Source: Prostheceraeus crozeri
Lineage: Eukaryota > Platyhelminthes > Polycladida > Euryleptidae
Length of the DNA stretch: 64,000 bases
NCBI GenBank assembly: GCA_907163375.1
Contig: CAJQUW010009257.1
Location: forward strand, 1 to 64,000
Direction of reading: 5' to 3'
The position numbers and the translations under genes are program-made. The notes beneath the pieces were generated by a model. It searched no databases, was not told where the DNA came from, and saw nothing but the letters and a program-made list of their open reading frames with translations. Of the stretch, positions 12,185 to 25,689 are shown one piece after another. Position 1 is the stretch's first letter; each line of letters starts with the position of its first letter.

Positions 12185-12990
12185 CTATCAGCTGTCAAAA
12201 TTCACTTCTCTCAGTTTCGACATGGCTAGAGAAACAAGAAGACATCCAAAAGTGACTGCAAGCGATCTACGAATTTCTTTGAAAACTGTGAAATGTTCCT
12301 ATCGCAAAACAAATTTTTTGAAATAAGCCGCCCGAAAGCCATTGTTTACATGAAAGCAAATCAAATAAGGTATTGATTGGTGCAGAAGTAAAACCGAATT
12401 GATTGTACAAGAAAAATGGAATCAGGTAGTTTTTACTGATGAATGCTGCGTGCACCTGCATCCACGACAGAGGTACTATATTCGGAAGTGTTCAGGTGAA
12501 AGATTCGGGCATTTGCTTTGAAAAAGCATTAAGTTCCCATGGCCCTGCATTGTTTGGGGAGCAGCCAGTTCTAATTGGAGTGCGTCAGCTTGTGCGATGC
12601 AACGGAACCGGAATGCAACAATTATCGGGAGGTCCAGAAGATAGGTCTACTGGATGCTCCAATTCCACGCCTGATGACCAGTCGACACATTTTGCAGCAT
12701 GATGGCTCCCTATGACACACATCTGCATCGACTTGTAATTACGTGGAAATGAAAGTCATATGATGACTTACAGACTGGCTGGAACAAAGGCCAGATCTTC
12801 ATTTAAATGAGCACTTGTGGGATGATTTGAAAAGATGTGAAGCAATGCAATTCAACGACCCTTTGAGCAGTGGCTGAAACCGGCTGGGCAGCAATATCGA
12901 AGAAAAAGATAGGTGCTTGTATGAAAGCATGACCAAACGAATTCAAGCTATGGTTTCAGCTGAAGGTGGACATGCCAGATACTGACTTTA
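12185..12990 (+). pseudogene. Tc1-like transposase relic
   Basis: Degenerate transposase of the IS630-Tc1 type, scattered over several frames. In order: PKVTASDLRISLKTVK (about 12245, second HTH), WNQVVFTDE (about 12420, first catalytic Asp), HLHPRQRYYIRK, KFPWPCIVWGAASS (about 12530), LQHDGSL (about 12690, second Asp), WLEQRPDLHLNEHLWDDLKR (about 12775-12830, replacing the usual SPDLNPIENLWDELKR), and SMTKRIQAMVSAEGGHARY (about 12930-12985). Many stops and frame changes make it inactive. Terminal repeats were not found. Confidence 0.75.
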
Positions 12991-13860
12991 TTCGCTGATG
13001 AACTTCTCACTTCTTATTGAAATTATGACTATATTTGCTATTTGAATCTGATGTTTTAAATCTGCTCATTCCTGATGAGTAAGTTAAAATAATGAATAAT
13101 ATCATTTGTATTTCTGCATTGGGAGAAAATATGTTTTCTGTGACAGAATCTTAACTCACATATTAACATAATTGAAAGGACGAAAAACCGTTATATATGA
13201 TTTATTGTATAAGACTGATCGAAAATAAGTGTAACTACCTGCTCTGATCAAAGATTATGATCCGGTTTGTGCATAGTGAATATATTTTTCGGATTTACGC
13301 GAGTACAACGAGACGACGGATCCTGATGGCGAAAAGACGATTCCTCGAATTTTGGATTCGCACCCTGGCCTTCTTTCCGCAGATGTCACACATAAGCAGA
13401 CTCGACACTATGAACTGATAAAAAGTCTTTGTAATAATAATGACACTTCACATCAGTTTTCAATCTGCAACACTCAAAATAAATAAAATGTCCGTCGAGC
13501 GTGAACGACCTAACTTTCCGAGATAGGCGGACGATTCCTGAATTCCGCGCCATTTCCACGCACCCACGAAGTGTTGGAAAAGATTGGTTCGAGCTCAAGG
13601 ATTTAGACGATTATCAACAGAAAGACGCAGTTTCAGGTCAGTCAAAGGAAAGGCTCACGTCCAGAAAGAATGAGAAATCTCCACGATATTTAGTAAAAAT
13701 AGGAATCAATTTTATATTCAATTCTCTAATGCATTTAATGAAATAAGCCATTTTTTCATTCAGTTGCAGCATTTCAATTATGTAGCCTACTTAGAAAATA
13801 GGCCAATTCGACTTCAAAATACACCTACCATAGAACTGCTATTAAAAAATCATACTATTT
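12991..13860. other. Non-coding stretch, nothing recognised
   Basis: No repeat ends or coding similarity that I can support between the Tc1 relic and the element starting at 13867. Confidence 0.4.
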
Positions 13861-13866
13861 GTTATG

Positions 13867-16560
13867 CAGAGTAGCGGCCAGATTTCAAGCTTCAAATTCC
13901 CGAGCGATTCCCGGGCTATTTCATCGAATTTCTTCGCTATTATATTCATGTTGACCAGATATATTTTTCCAATTATACAACTAAAAAATTAGTCAGACAC
14001 TTCTTTTAACTATTTCCATCATACAACCTAAGACATTTTCTATTTGAAATTTGCCACCAAAATTGGATGTGAACGATATTTGACTCTATCGTACTCATTT
14101 TAGTTTGCAAAATTTTTATGAATTCCGTGAGCGATGGTTCTTCAGATCATAAATAAACATGTAGTTTACCTCGATGACCTGCAGTCAGTGAATTGCTTAT
14201 GTGATCTAAATGAAAGTTCACTTCTTGAACTTTCCAACGATCAAAAAATATTTCATTTTCATCATCTGATGAACAAAATTCTATTAAGCTCTATTTAGCC
14301 GATTTTTCAGACTTAAATTTTCATACATGCTAAGTTGAAACAACAAATTGCATTTTGAAGCAAACTGCAATGTTTATATGATATACGTGCGTTACATGAT
14401 ATGAAAATGCACATGTTAATACAAAGGCACGATGACACCAACTTATCAAGAAGTATCGACAGGAGAAACCGGGAATTTTCGTCCTTTTTATCAGCTTGTG
14501 TAGAAACAATGAACGCATGGCAACCATCAGTCATAAAGTTTGTGTCTGATGTATATAGCAGTGTCAAGTATAATACTGCAGAATCAAGGTTTCGATATTT
14601 CTTGATTCAAAGGATAGCAATAACGCAGCAATGCTACCTCTTCATTGGGGACATTATCATCGGATGAAACCATATCAGAAGCTTCTTTATCTGGTTTAAT
14701 TTGACTCAAAATGACTTTGGATTCCTCCTAATCAAATTATTCAACTTGCTTGTTCCTCGCACTGCATAATCAACTCCGTCAGTTTTTTGTAATTGATATT
14801 TATTGAAATAAAATTCACAGCATGCCGAAAAAGAATTTCAATACAATGAATTGAGAATACACTGTACATAGCTTTCGAAATATCACGTTTCAAAATGCAA
14901 TTTGCTACTTCAACCATGTATGTTTGAAAACTAGAAGTCTTAAAAATGAATAAAAGCAAAATTCATGTGAAAAAAGTTATAAAATTATATTTATCAGTTG
15001 ATGAAAATGAAATATTTTGTAATCATTGGAAAGTACAAAAAACAGCCCTTCTATTGCAAAATCATTCAGATTTCATAAATAGCTCGCGGGCAATAAACCA
15101 CTGAATAAGATGCCTGATTATCTGTGCTTGTTTAAAAAAAACAGCCGGCTAAATGCGTAATTAAATGTGTAGGTCTAATTAAGTTTATTAAAAACATTTC
15201 TATGGTACTGATTACTTTCAAAAACAATAAATAGGCCTGGTAACATAAATATCATCAACTTTTTAATAGGGCATCAGCCAATCCTGCACTCTTGAAATAT
15301 TTTATTTGACCGTCTATTTGTAATGCAGTGTGTGTGTTAAGAAACAGGCCTACATATGTGTATATCGCGGCTAACCGGTCAGACGCATACATCCAGGTCC
15401 TAAATAGCCTTATTTTACTAGGCATAGGGTAAAGGCAAGATTAACTTGATTTGCTACCTAGAACAGCATTCATTGATTTATTTTTCGCGTTTTTGGTGTA
15501 GCCCTAGTCGTGACCAGTGCAGAGAATGAAATCTTTACCGCTAGAAGCTGCAGATGGTTCCATATAATAGCAACCCCAACTTGGGTCGCGACACCAATAT
15601 TTGGAAGCGGTGGTCTATACATAAGCCCATGTGTTTGGGTGGCATTCTTGTCAGTTTGCCGCTAGGTCTTCACGAAATCATCACGTAGCTTAGCCATTGA
15701 CTTTTATTCAAAATACCTAAGAAAACTCGGATGCACTTTTCTTCAGAGACAGCTTTGGTATTGCTGGCATGATTATGGACTGATATCTTTCCATAAATTG
15801 GTGCGGATGAAGGCGTATAAGCAACCTGCAGTGTTAAATTGCGCTATTCTTGCTCATATCTTTTTAATGCTCAAAAAGCTGTGCACTTATAAAATATCTT
15901 ACAACTTGTGAAATTGATAGCGTATAGATTAACTATCATTTAGATATGACGTTTTTTATATGAATTAATGGCTCGCAACTTTAATCACATCATCAGAGGC
16001 TGCATAATTTGCCTATTTGCCATATTACGAGTCTGTTCCGAAATTGTATGTACTCGCAAAAACGGTAAAAACACAAAAAACAAAAACGATTTCTGCCTAT
16101 ACCTGTCCATGTATTGCGAGTTTATACTGGCATGTACAAATTAGTTTATAGACAACCCACTGATTTCGATGTGAATAGACACAGATGGTTTTATAAGAAG
16201 CAACATAACTTATTTGCAAAACTTCATCATTAGCGATTTTGCTATAAGCGATGCTTCAACGACATAGCCATCGCCTCGCAGACATCATTGACACAGTTAT
16301 ATGGAACGAGACAAATTCATGAAGTCATGAATACTTCATCCAGATGTTGTGCAAACATACTGAATATCTCAAACAAGATTCGAAGAAAGTTAAAAGAAAT
16401 AGTGAGCTAAAAAATAGACATTAACAGTAGTTGAAATCAAGAAATTACGCCCATTTAACTTAGTGTCATAATCACAAAATGGCATTCCCGGGCTATTTAA
16501 GGGCTAATTGGCTATTTCGCTAAAAGTTAAGGGCGATTACCGGGATCGGCCATCACCCTG
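13867..16560. mobile_element. 2.7-kb non-autonomous hAT-like element, 6-bp TSD
   Basis: Termini CAGAGTAGCGGCC (left) and, reverse-complemented, CAGGGTGATGGCC (right) agree at 9 of 13 positions. They are flanked by an exact GTTATG duplication at 13861-13866 and 16561-16566. Both ends carry CCCGGGCTATT and TTCGCTA motifs in the sub-terminal zone. The interior has no transposase-like frame, only short random ORFs. TSD length and CAG ends match the 3779 and 36600 elements. Confidence 0.75.
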
Positions 16561-16566
16561 GTTATG

Positions 16567-17326
16567 CCATACTGACATAAATCTATCGAAATAATGAATG
16601 ACATCAATTCTGCTATCACATATTGGTCTAGATCCACTTCAATGTGTTTGGTAAATATGTACTGGTCTATTTTTGGTAAAAAGGCCTTTGAGATTTTCTT
16701 ATCAAGATCAGTTGCTCTATCAATAGAATAGTAGTGTGATTCATCAATGTCATTTCATCTCACATTCCCAACCTATCAGAGATTTAATTTGTGTCAGTTG
16801 CATGAAAAAGTTCTTGGTCGCAAATACCCCAGGCTATTTCGCAATTATCCTTATTACGGGGTAAATGCGACCTTGACAGTCACTCACTTTGACGGCCAAT
16901 ATAACAGAAGCCTATTATTTTGTGATCGAAACAACTTCACGCCTGAAATCCCTTAGCCTTGAAAATAGAATAATGAAATTATCGCTTAATTTAAATCAAT
17001 GACAGCACAACAGTTCGACAGTAACTTTTTTCAGGTCGCATTTCCCCAAAATCACCCGATCCGTCGACCACAAAATAATATGGCGGATTCCGAGGTGGCC
17101 CATAATTCCCCATTTTAAGAACACTTACAAAAAGCGCTCTGTTGCAACAGGGTGCCCAGCAGAAAACCACAGGATTTGTTATTTGTATTGTGCTATCATG
17201 TGAAGCTGTCTTGATTGCTTTTCTGTGATAGGATTATGAAAATTCGTCAGCGATTGGTTACTAAAATTGTTCGCATTGCATTGTTAACGCTAATGATAAA
17301 GATTCGATCGCAACTTAATTTGCAAA
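16567..17326. other. Non-coding stretch, nothing recognised
   Basis: No domain or repeat boundary that I can support. CAGGGTGCCC at about 17148 resembles a hAT terminus but has no partner with a matching duplication. Confidence 0.35.
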
Positions 17327-17870
17327 ATGACTGGTCCTCAACTGATCGATTTTCAACGTGGTGCTATTTCTCTTTTTAAGAAAGAAAATCCGACCAGGTT
17401 GACGTGGTTTGAAGAACTTACTCTTACTCCACGTTTGAAGTCCGTTGAAGAAATGCTCCAAAATTCTTCCCCGGTTTTTCACAAATATTACAGAAAATCA
17501 ATTGTATGCAGTGTGCAACGGACTAAAGAATGATGGTGTTGAGTCCGCCTAAACGCCTAAGAAGGAAAAACAGAAATTCCACAGTCCAGTTAGACAAAAT
17601 TTCCTCACATTAGCTGTCACTCCAGAAAATAGTTCACGTCGACACAGCCAGCGACAAAACTCTTCCGCATTAAATGTTTCAAAAGGAACAGCCTACAATA
17701 CCTATTGTAACTAAGTTCCTTGAAGTGCTACAGCAGAATTCACTGTCACAAACTTATTGTCGATCATAAAGCCATGAGAGTTTCAAAATCAACACAACTC
17801 ATTCATCAATGCGAAGTTGACGACAGATGGAAAACTGTTTGGTTTTCAGATGAACCAAACTGCAACATTA
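17327..17870 (+). pseudogene. Tc1-like transposase relic, N-terminal half
   Basis: Starts MTGPQLIDFQRGAISLFKKE, the usual opening (first helix-turn-helix) of Tc1-type transposases. About 450 bases later it reads DDRWKTVWFSDEPNCNIM, the first catalytic Asp segment. The linking sequence is broken by stops, and no second or third acidic motif is seen. An RTE tail begins immediately downstream. Confidence 0.55.
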
Positions 17871-18069
17871 TGTTGTACTTTAAATAAACACAATGAATGC
17901 ATCTGTCATTCAGTTGAGGTCAAAACTCAGATGCTTAAGATCAGCGGGAAGTCGAGGTGGACAGACAACAACCCTCAATCTTCGCGTACGCCAATTCATC
18001 TTGGTTTGGCAAAACTGAATAACGCTTCATCCAGGGATAACACACAACAAATGCTTGATAGTGAACTCC

Positions 18070-18905
18070 AGTAAGATAAAGGTCATGCCATCACACCCTG
18101 ATAAGGGCGGTGCAGAACCTTCCGGCCATGACCTATGTGCAGTGTGCAACAAAGGTATGGGTTAAAATTCAATCAAGTGTACAAGATGTCAAATTTGGGC
18201 TCACAAGCGTTGCAGTGGCATTGTGGGCCGCCTGTCATCCGTAGCAGCTACATTCGTGTGCCGCCGGTGTAAAGGAAAATGAGGACCGGCCAAACTCCAT
18301 CATTAGGAGATGGTGATCTTTTCAAGGTTGAAGACTACGAAGTAGTGAATACTTTTCGTTACGTCAGTGATGACATTGGTGACACCGGAGGAGCAATTGT
18401 AGCAGTCAGGGCAAGGTTCCGAAAAGGTTGGTGCAGGCTTCGCGAAATGGCACCCTTTATGACATCTAGAGCAACTGCACTTTCAATGAATGCAGTCATT
18501 CATGTGTGTGCTGCAGCATGTACGGCAGCGAGACTTGAGCCATGTCATAAGTGTTTGAAACGACTTGAAGTGAATGAAATGAGGATGTCCGTTGGATGTG
18601 CGGAGTTTCCTCTAGCGACCGCATTTCCAATGAAGAGCTCAAAAGAAGAATGTGCCCTGAGCTTATCGGTGACACTATAAGAAGACGTCGACTAAGATTG
18701 TGTGGTCATGTGGAAAGGAAAGAAGAATGTCAGTGGATAAAGCGCGTGCGGAAATTGCAAGTGGATAGTCGCCAGCCGGTTGGACGTCCAAAGAAATCAT
18801 GGAGCTATAACATTAAAGAATACGTTCGAGCGCTCGGACTCCGCATGGATGCAAGCGACCAAGCGAAATGGAGGGATCTCACACAAGCAAACCGTCGTAC
18901 CTAAC
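18070..18905 (+). pseudogene. RTE-type LINE 3' half with zinc-binding motif
   Basis: The C-terminal part of the same LINE class as at 1-1830. It opens with a well-kept Cys/His motif at about 18125-18270 (DLCAVCNKG..NSIKCTRCQI then WAHKRCSGIVGRL...FVCRRC), PHD/FYVE-like in spacing. It continues with TFRYVSDDIGDTGG and CRLREMAPFMTSRATALSMN (about 18345-18495). The terminal RLRLCGHVERK, VGRPKKSWSYNIKEYVRALG and AKWRDLTQANRR runs end at a stop near 18903. There is a frame change near 18600. The 5' portion is absent, as expected of a 5'-truncated insertion. Confidence 0.75.
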
Positions 18906-18920
18906 AAGGATGGAACAACC

Positions 18921-20316
18921 GACGTTAAATGGTGTAAGTACAAGCAAGGGAAACTCGGAGGGTCAAGACAATGTTGCTCCTTCAAAACGAAAACAGTTAA
19001 CCAGACTGTATATCGCGATGAGATGTGTCCACTCATGTTTCGGAGCATGATGGGTGCAAGTGAATGAGTTTAGCATTAAGATGAAGTCAACCTCATGCAG
19101 CGACGGCTACAATCAACTGGTAAGAGGGGAAAGCACATTATTTCATCAAAATAGTCGTCTAAAAACCAAGACTTTAATGTAATGAACTGCAGCATGGGAA
19201 TGCTTCTTCAGAAATTGCAGGAAACACTAAGTGATATCACTGCGATTGATGTTTGATGAACCAAAAAAATGCTTTGAGGCACGATATCTAATCGACATAG
19301 AAGTCATTCGCACGGCTACTTCCTCTTGGACAACTTGTCTTAGAAATTGCTGTTGTGAGAATGACGTAGGACACTTTGAACACTTGTGATTCCTTTCCAA
19401 ATGTAAGTATTAGATTTATATTGATAATTAATTCAATATATTTGGGTTCATGCAATCCTTTAGTGTTCTACTGGGCACCCCGTAGAAAATGTGTAACACA
19501 TGTGGAAATCAATAAAAGCATAAAACAGCAAATTTTGAGTAAAAAAAGAACTTTTCCCCATTTTTCAGAAAGAAAAAAGCGAGAAAAAGCACGAGTGCCC
19601 ACCCTGCTTAGATCATAATAAATGTGAGAAAAGTCTCTATTATTGCATTCCGATTTTTCAGAGCCAAGGTGAGTAGGTCTACAGTATTGCTTGGTCTATT
19701 ATACAGTGTGATACCGCGAGTCTACATTCCTACCTTGCGACAAAGTCTTATTAAGTTACGTGATGCACTCTACGTTAAAAGGTGATGCAAAATATTATGT
19801 ACAATTGTATACATAACTCACGATACCATAGAATAACCAAATTTCATAAACAAAATCACTACATGATATGCATGCCTATCTTAGATTAGGATAACTTGAA
19901 GTTGCTAATATCAATCTCAACCCATTTCATATGCCTGTGATTGCAAATACCAGTTAGTCATATAATGCCGTGTGTCTGCCACCTAGAAATCAAAGGAACC
20001 GATTTTCATTTCGGAATCCAATGGCAAAAAGTTCACGAAAAAATATCACTTGGCTCTCCGAAATTTCTGAAAGAGAGCAACCGCCGTCATAGCAAACGTG
20101 CATAAGGGAGCATTCACATGAATCACAAGAAAATCAGAGGCTCAACTGCTAGACAGGAGATGAAGGTTTAAAATGATTGACACATGTCTGTTTTTTTAAT
20201 GAAAATTTTGCTCATTTTGGTTTTTGAGTCTTACTCATAGACAAATTTGAATGAGAACAAAATCTGTTCATACCATTATTGTCTGAATTGAAATCTGCCT
20301 CCGCTAATTTGAGAAT
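18921..20316. other. Non-coding stretch, nothing firm
   Basis: Probably starts with LINE 3' UTR. A CTGGGCACCCC at about 19467 and a GTGCCCACCCTG ending near 19611 look like hAT-type ends, but no TSD supports them. Confidence 0.35.
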
Positions 20317-20325
20317 CGGTTCGGT

Positions 20326-23084
20326 GCTTCTATTCTTTCCCCCCCACATTTTTCAAGTTTTCCAAATCATCAAATTTCATCAAACTTAGTCACATTGGGT
20401 ATAGAATAGACTTGAAATGTCACTGAGTGACACTACAGCGCGACTGAGAAGTCTTACTTGAACCCTGGGATGAAGGATTGGTCCCTTGGATACTCAGTTA
20501 GAATACAAGGTACAGCTGTGATAATGAACTTCGTGTGATTGTTGTCTACAGACAAATGACGAGCAGTTGTCTGATTCTGAGGCTGTAAATGTTCTACAAG
20601 TCAGATAAGAGGTGTTTTATACACTCAACGCTATGCCACATCAGTGAGAACAGGTAGGAGCAAGAGACGATCGTTGACGACAGGGCTGTGAGGCCGGAGC
20701 CTTAAGGAGCCGATGGTTTTGGTCGGAGCCGGAGCTGATTTATCACAAAGGCTCCGGCTCCGGCTGCGATAGTTTGAGCTTTGATATAAATCTAGAATTT
20801 TGAAAGGTATTAATTGGCATCATAAAGAAATTAAATCATTTGAAATCTAAAGATATGTCTTTTAAGTGTACCAATGATCTGTCCTCCACGATATCTTTCT
20901 TTGCAGTTGCCGCCCTCTTTTGTATTATATGTATTATATTTAGCCTACACACATGTGTAATATTTTTTTATTACATATGTTTCGTAAGACTAATTTCCAT
21001 AGCTTTTGGTGACAACGTATTCTCCAAAATCCATTAATTTGAAGACTTGTTATATGCATGCTAACTAGATGATTGTAGATTCCTAGAGACAAGTCGCCAG
21101 TCATTTATGTACACATTTCCAGTTCAGTCAGCGAAGATAATATAGCTACATTTCTTGCGCAATGTCTTAATCTAATACGGTTACTATGTAGGTTACCATC
21201 TATCGGTATGGCTACTGGCATGTGACAATGCCAATTTCCTTAGATTGTATTGTAGGCTCTTGTGCAGCCCCCCCCCCCACCTACATTTTTCAAAACAATC
21301 GATTATTCAATTAGATCAATTTTGATTGGAGGGATAACTCTTTTACACTCACACGAATGACCTGACTACAAGTCCTCGCATGGCTATAGCAATAAGCGAC
21401 CCAGCCACTTCTAGTAGCGCCTTATTATTCTAAAGGTATCTCATTCACAATGAATTTCCTTTGACTTCAAAATTCAAAGGGTATATTTCAATGCGAAAAA
21501 ACCCGAAGGCAAATTACAATGTTGACTTGCTGACGAAGTTTGCGACTATGACATCGCAATTACCCACGTAGATTTTTACGACAGCACGGAATGCTTCACT
21601 CAAACCGGTGATGCTGAAAGGGACATCCAATGGTGCTGCATCTTTTGACCAGAGAAAAAATGAGGGGGAGGACTGCACAAGAGCCGTATTGTGTGATAAT
21701 ATTTCCCCAAATGCCATACACCTGTGGATTTCAAGAATTTTCATCATTATTTTTTCCGTCTGTCAACACTTTATGCTGATATCATGTTGACTTATATGTA
21801 AACAGTAAAAAAGACTGAGACGCTCTCAATAAAGGCGCCTTTTGACCTCCCTTTTCTATTGTCTGTGACATTAAACCGCACGCGCATTCGAAAGCTAGCA
21901 AAGTAGATGGGATTTCTGCTCGGTGCTCGCAGTCAAATTTTTATTATGCATTGCACCCTGCAACATGCTGTGCGATACTCCGAGTTCAGTTTCATCAGTC
22001 TAACCATGATCAGAGGAATAGTGGTAATATGTTATACATAAATTGAATATAATAATATACATGAATCATTGATGAATTATTTAGTGCAACTTAACGCCAT
22101 AATGAAAAATACGAAATTAACATAATGTAAGTTAAGCCTTAACTTATTAAGTATGCTGCATAGAATTACAAAACTCGTCCTAAATTAGATATTTTTAATT
22201 TTTTTAAGTATAATTTTCAATTGTACATTTCTAGCCTACACTGCAATGAGACTAATCTAAATTACAAGACTATCTAAATTACAATTTCTACAGATGATGA
22301 GTCGTGGGCTACCCACCGATCATATTATTCATGGACCAACAGACTATTGGATAAAGGCAATAACAAATAACAACAACAACCTAAGCTAGCCTATATACAC
22401 TTTAATATTCAATAAAGCAATTGATATCTTTATTGATACGGTATATTTGGCTATGTAGCCTATACCTTTTCCATGTTCGAGTAGATACAGGCCCTATAAG
22501 CTATTTACAGGCATACGCTATCCAGTTTCATATTCAAGCTTTGTTAAAAAGCTTATACTACTATTCGGCCCCTGTGACGGCTAATTAGGTATATCATCAT
22601 CACTCATGTGGTCTTATTTAATGTAGCCTCGTAGTAGACTGGTTGCAGGCTAGGCCAATTTATATTTAGCCAGTGCGGGAGATCTTTATCTAATTTAACC
22701 AATCCAGGCTATAACTTTACTTTATCTTTCAGAGATAGTCAATTCATGCAAAAATATATGACAAGTATGTTATTTATCATTATATTAGGCTAGTATCATT
22801 TTTATTATTAACTTAAGTCGTTGCTTGTTAATGAAAAATAATATGATGATTGTAGCAAGCCTCTAAAGGCCACACCGTTATCCAAAAAACCCGTTCAACG
22901 GATCTAGGATAACCAGCATAGATAGAACCTGAATTTGAAGTCGGAGCCGGAGCCGGAGACTTTCACATCAGTGTCGCGGAGCCGGAGCCGATGAGATACC
23001 GCATCGGCTACACAGCCCTGGTTGACGATGCAACATTTTCGGGTGTCAACAACAGAAATGTGGGGGGGGGAAGAATAGAAGTGC
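20326..23084. repeat. Older inverted repeat split by a later hAT insertion
   Basis: The left arm (20326-20353, CTTCTATTCTTTCCCCCCCAC) and right arm (23056-23084) are near-perfect complements. The hAT-like element at 20681-23020 sits between them. Without it the arms would be roughly 420 bp apart, the size of a MITE. Confidence 0.5.
20681..23020. mobile_element. 2.3-kb non-autonomous hAT-like element, GGAGCC-rich ends
   Basis: The ends are 10-bp inverted repeats, CAGGGCTGTG and CACAGCCCTG. An exact 8-bp duplication, GTTGACGA, lies at 20673-20680 and 23021-23028. Both sub-terminal zones carry repeats of the hexamer GGAGCC/GGCTCC (about 20694-20770 and 22940-22990). The interior is AT-rich without a transposase frame. 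The 8-bp TSD and CAGGG ends are standard hAT hallmarks. Confidence 0.9.
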
Positions 23085-23589
23085 CATCGGTTCGTTTCTT
23101 TACTGATAGGGTTGTGATTAATTTTAGTTAACTTCGGTCATGACTTTTCCGGTAAAATGGGCCTATACGTATATTTGTTTAGTGTGTGCTTTAGCAATTA
23201 TAATTTTACTAATTGACCTATATGCTTCAAGATTTCCGATGAAAGAAAGCCTCAGCATACGAGAAATAGGGCACATAAGTCATTAACCTACTCGAGGAAG
23301 AGACAAATGTTATAACCTACATCATAATGGACGTCTTCATATATAATAAGTTGAAAAAGAATGCAACACATGGTGTGTCTAACAATTATGGATATTTCAA
23401 TAGAACGATTTCATTGACGAATTGGCTTTTGCGAATGATAAGTGTAACTCGCTTAAGCCAATTATTTGTCAAAAATGTCATGAAAATTTTTATATGTAGG
23501 CCTACCTTAAGCATGCTTTGACAAATTTATCATTTAAAGTGGAACGAGATAGCGAAATCAGATTGCACATGTAAATTTCAATAAGAAAT

Positions 23590-24530
23590 GATTTCAGTTA
23601 GCCCAATCAAATGTTTAGCCAGATGTTCACGGATATCTACCAAACATTGTTGAGCTACTCAACATGAGGGCATTCAGCTGAACGTTCGTTAAGTTACAAT
23701 CTCCATGATCAGTCACGTTGTCACTGTGGTCAAGAACAAGCCTTCCGAGCTTGGTCAATAACTCTTCTGAGAAATTCAATGAAAATTTTGATGGAATAAT
23801 CCACAACAACATCCACATGTCAAAATTCAATGTTCATCATTTCTCTATAGAATCGGTTTAAGTGACACCTTTCACTTGAGTTCAAATCTAGTGAGTGGGC
23901 CAAAGGTATGGTGACTACCAAAGCGTATTGACAGCTCGACGTGTTAAGTTTTTTGGCAGCATGTGGACTATTGTCGAATAGAAGATGAAGCTGATTCAAC
24001 CGCGACAGTCAGATCTTTAACTGTGCCATTTCTTATCCGCCATCGGTTCAGGTCTCGTCTTGAATAACGCAGTCAAGCTCATTCATTCAGGCCTCTCATT
24101 TCCGGATTGAGATGGTGTAATTTCTGCTATGTAACTTGTGTTCAAGGCGCGAGGAACCCTTTGTGGAATACAAGCAACGGTATTGCAGTTTTCCTGAATA
24201 AAGCGACGAGCAAGTCCATGTTAGCCTCCTGCTAATTGCTCAAAATCGAGACGTGAAAAAATGGCTCTTCACAACCTCGTCAATGAGCACCACAATTCAT
24301 CGATGGATACTGATGTTGCAAGCTTTAGTGGAATCATTCGCGGATGGTATCCTTGAACAGGAAGGAGCATCATTGCCATAACGGTAATTGTAAGTCACTG
24401 AGAACTTAGACAGGTGCTTCGACCAAACAAAATTCATGTTCGGGTGCAAAACCTGAAAAAACATTCCAAGAAATTTGCAAAAAGGACTGATGGCTCGTTG
24501 CACGCGCGTTGATGTGCCTATGACAATCAC
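23590..24530 (-). pseudogene. Probable mariner/Tc1-like transposase relic
   Basis: On the minus strand, LLFDNSPHAAKKLN (about 23965) resembles the second-Asp segment of mariner transposases (HDNARPHTA). About 20 residues further on, VTIPLAHSLDLNSSE (about 23900) resembles PYSPDLAPxD or QSPDLNPIE, the third acidic segment. Flanking translation is full of stops. Only the spacing and these two motifs support the call. Confidence 0.35.
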
Positions 24531-25680
24531 AAATAATCCCGTGATATGTCAATCAAAGAGATTCAAATTCCTTGTCAGATAATTACTGGAGCGGTACGTA
24601 ACAAAGAAACATCGAATTTTTGACCGTGGATATATTATTATTATTGTCTTCCTTCATGAAAGTCCCTATAATATTAAAGTCACACTTTATATGCAAATGA
24701 ATGTTAATTATCACTAGGTCTGTTTAAACGGCTTGTTTCATGCAAGGAATAAAAATACAAGTAAAAAATAGATCAAAGCTTTTGAGAATAACTTAATAAA
24801 TTATTTTTCTAAATTTCGCCAATCGGCCTTCTCGAAGAGATATGTCCATGCAGGATTCTCTGGAGTAGGCCGTTTAGCGAGTGGTAGAAAGTAGCTATTA
24901 AGCTATTCTCAGCAGCTTTGGCTAACTTCTTTTGCTTTCTTTACATGAACAGGAAGGGTTCGGTACAAAAGTTAGGAAAGTATAAAGAAATGATCACTAT
25001 GTTTCCGAGTAATAGTCAAATTAAAATTATTCATGGTGAGGCATCAAACAAGTGATTGGCACCTAAACAAGAAACTCGAGCGTAGAATCATGAACCACCC
25101 GCTACGTCGACGCTGATTCTGAGTTTTGCAGTCGGTTGAAGAGATCAGTAGACAGTCGTTGGTGAAAGTTTTCTTTCATAAGTTCTATCAGCATGACCTT
25201 CCAGTTCAAAACCCGACATATTTCCAAAAATTCTGCCTATCACATAATTCAGGCTGTGAAGCGCATCATCTACACAAAAATGAAAAAAATCATACATTTA
25301 AAAACTCAAAATTATACATTAGGACTATTACTATAGTAAGTCTGATGTACACGCTGAACAAACCCTTTAATCACAGTATATCGAATCAACATATACCGCA
25401 TAATCAGCAAAGAATTTCAGAGCTGCTTAATCATAAAGCCATTTAACAAAAGAATTTTCTATTAACATGAAGAAAGCATTTTGGCACAACCGACTCAAAT
25501 TGGTCTTTGTGTCCTACGTTTATCACGCATAAACGTCTTCCACGGATACGTGTATTTCTGTCTTTCTTGCCTTGCAAATTATGAAGCAGTCGCATTAATC
25601 ATTTAATCTGAATAAGCAATCTGACAAATGCAGCTAAACTTTGCTATTGATTTCATGCTATCTTGTTAGGTACTACTTTA
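24531..25680. other. Non-coding stretch, nothing recognised
   Basis: No domain, repeat boundary or RNA gene supported. The ORF at 25126-25446 has no recognisable pattern. Confidence 0.35.
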
Positions 25681-25689
25681 TGCGATACT

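Noticed and set aside
17148..19611. hAT-like element between CAGGGTGCCC (17148) and GTGCCCACCCTG (19611)
   Set aside because: The ends are only loosely similar and the flanking octamers do not match. The interval also contains unrelated Tc1 and LINE relics.
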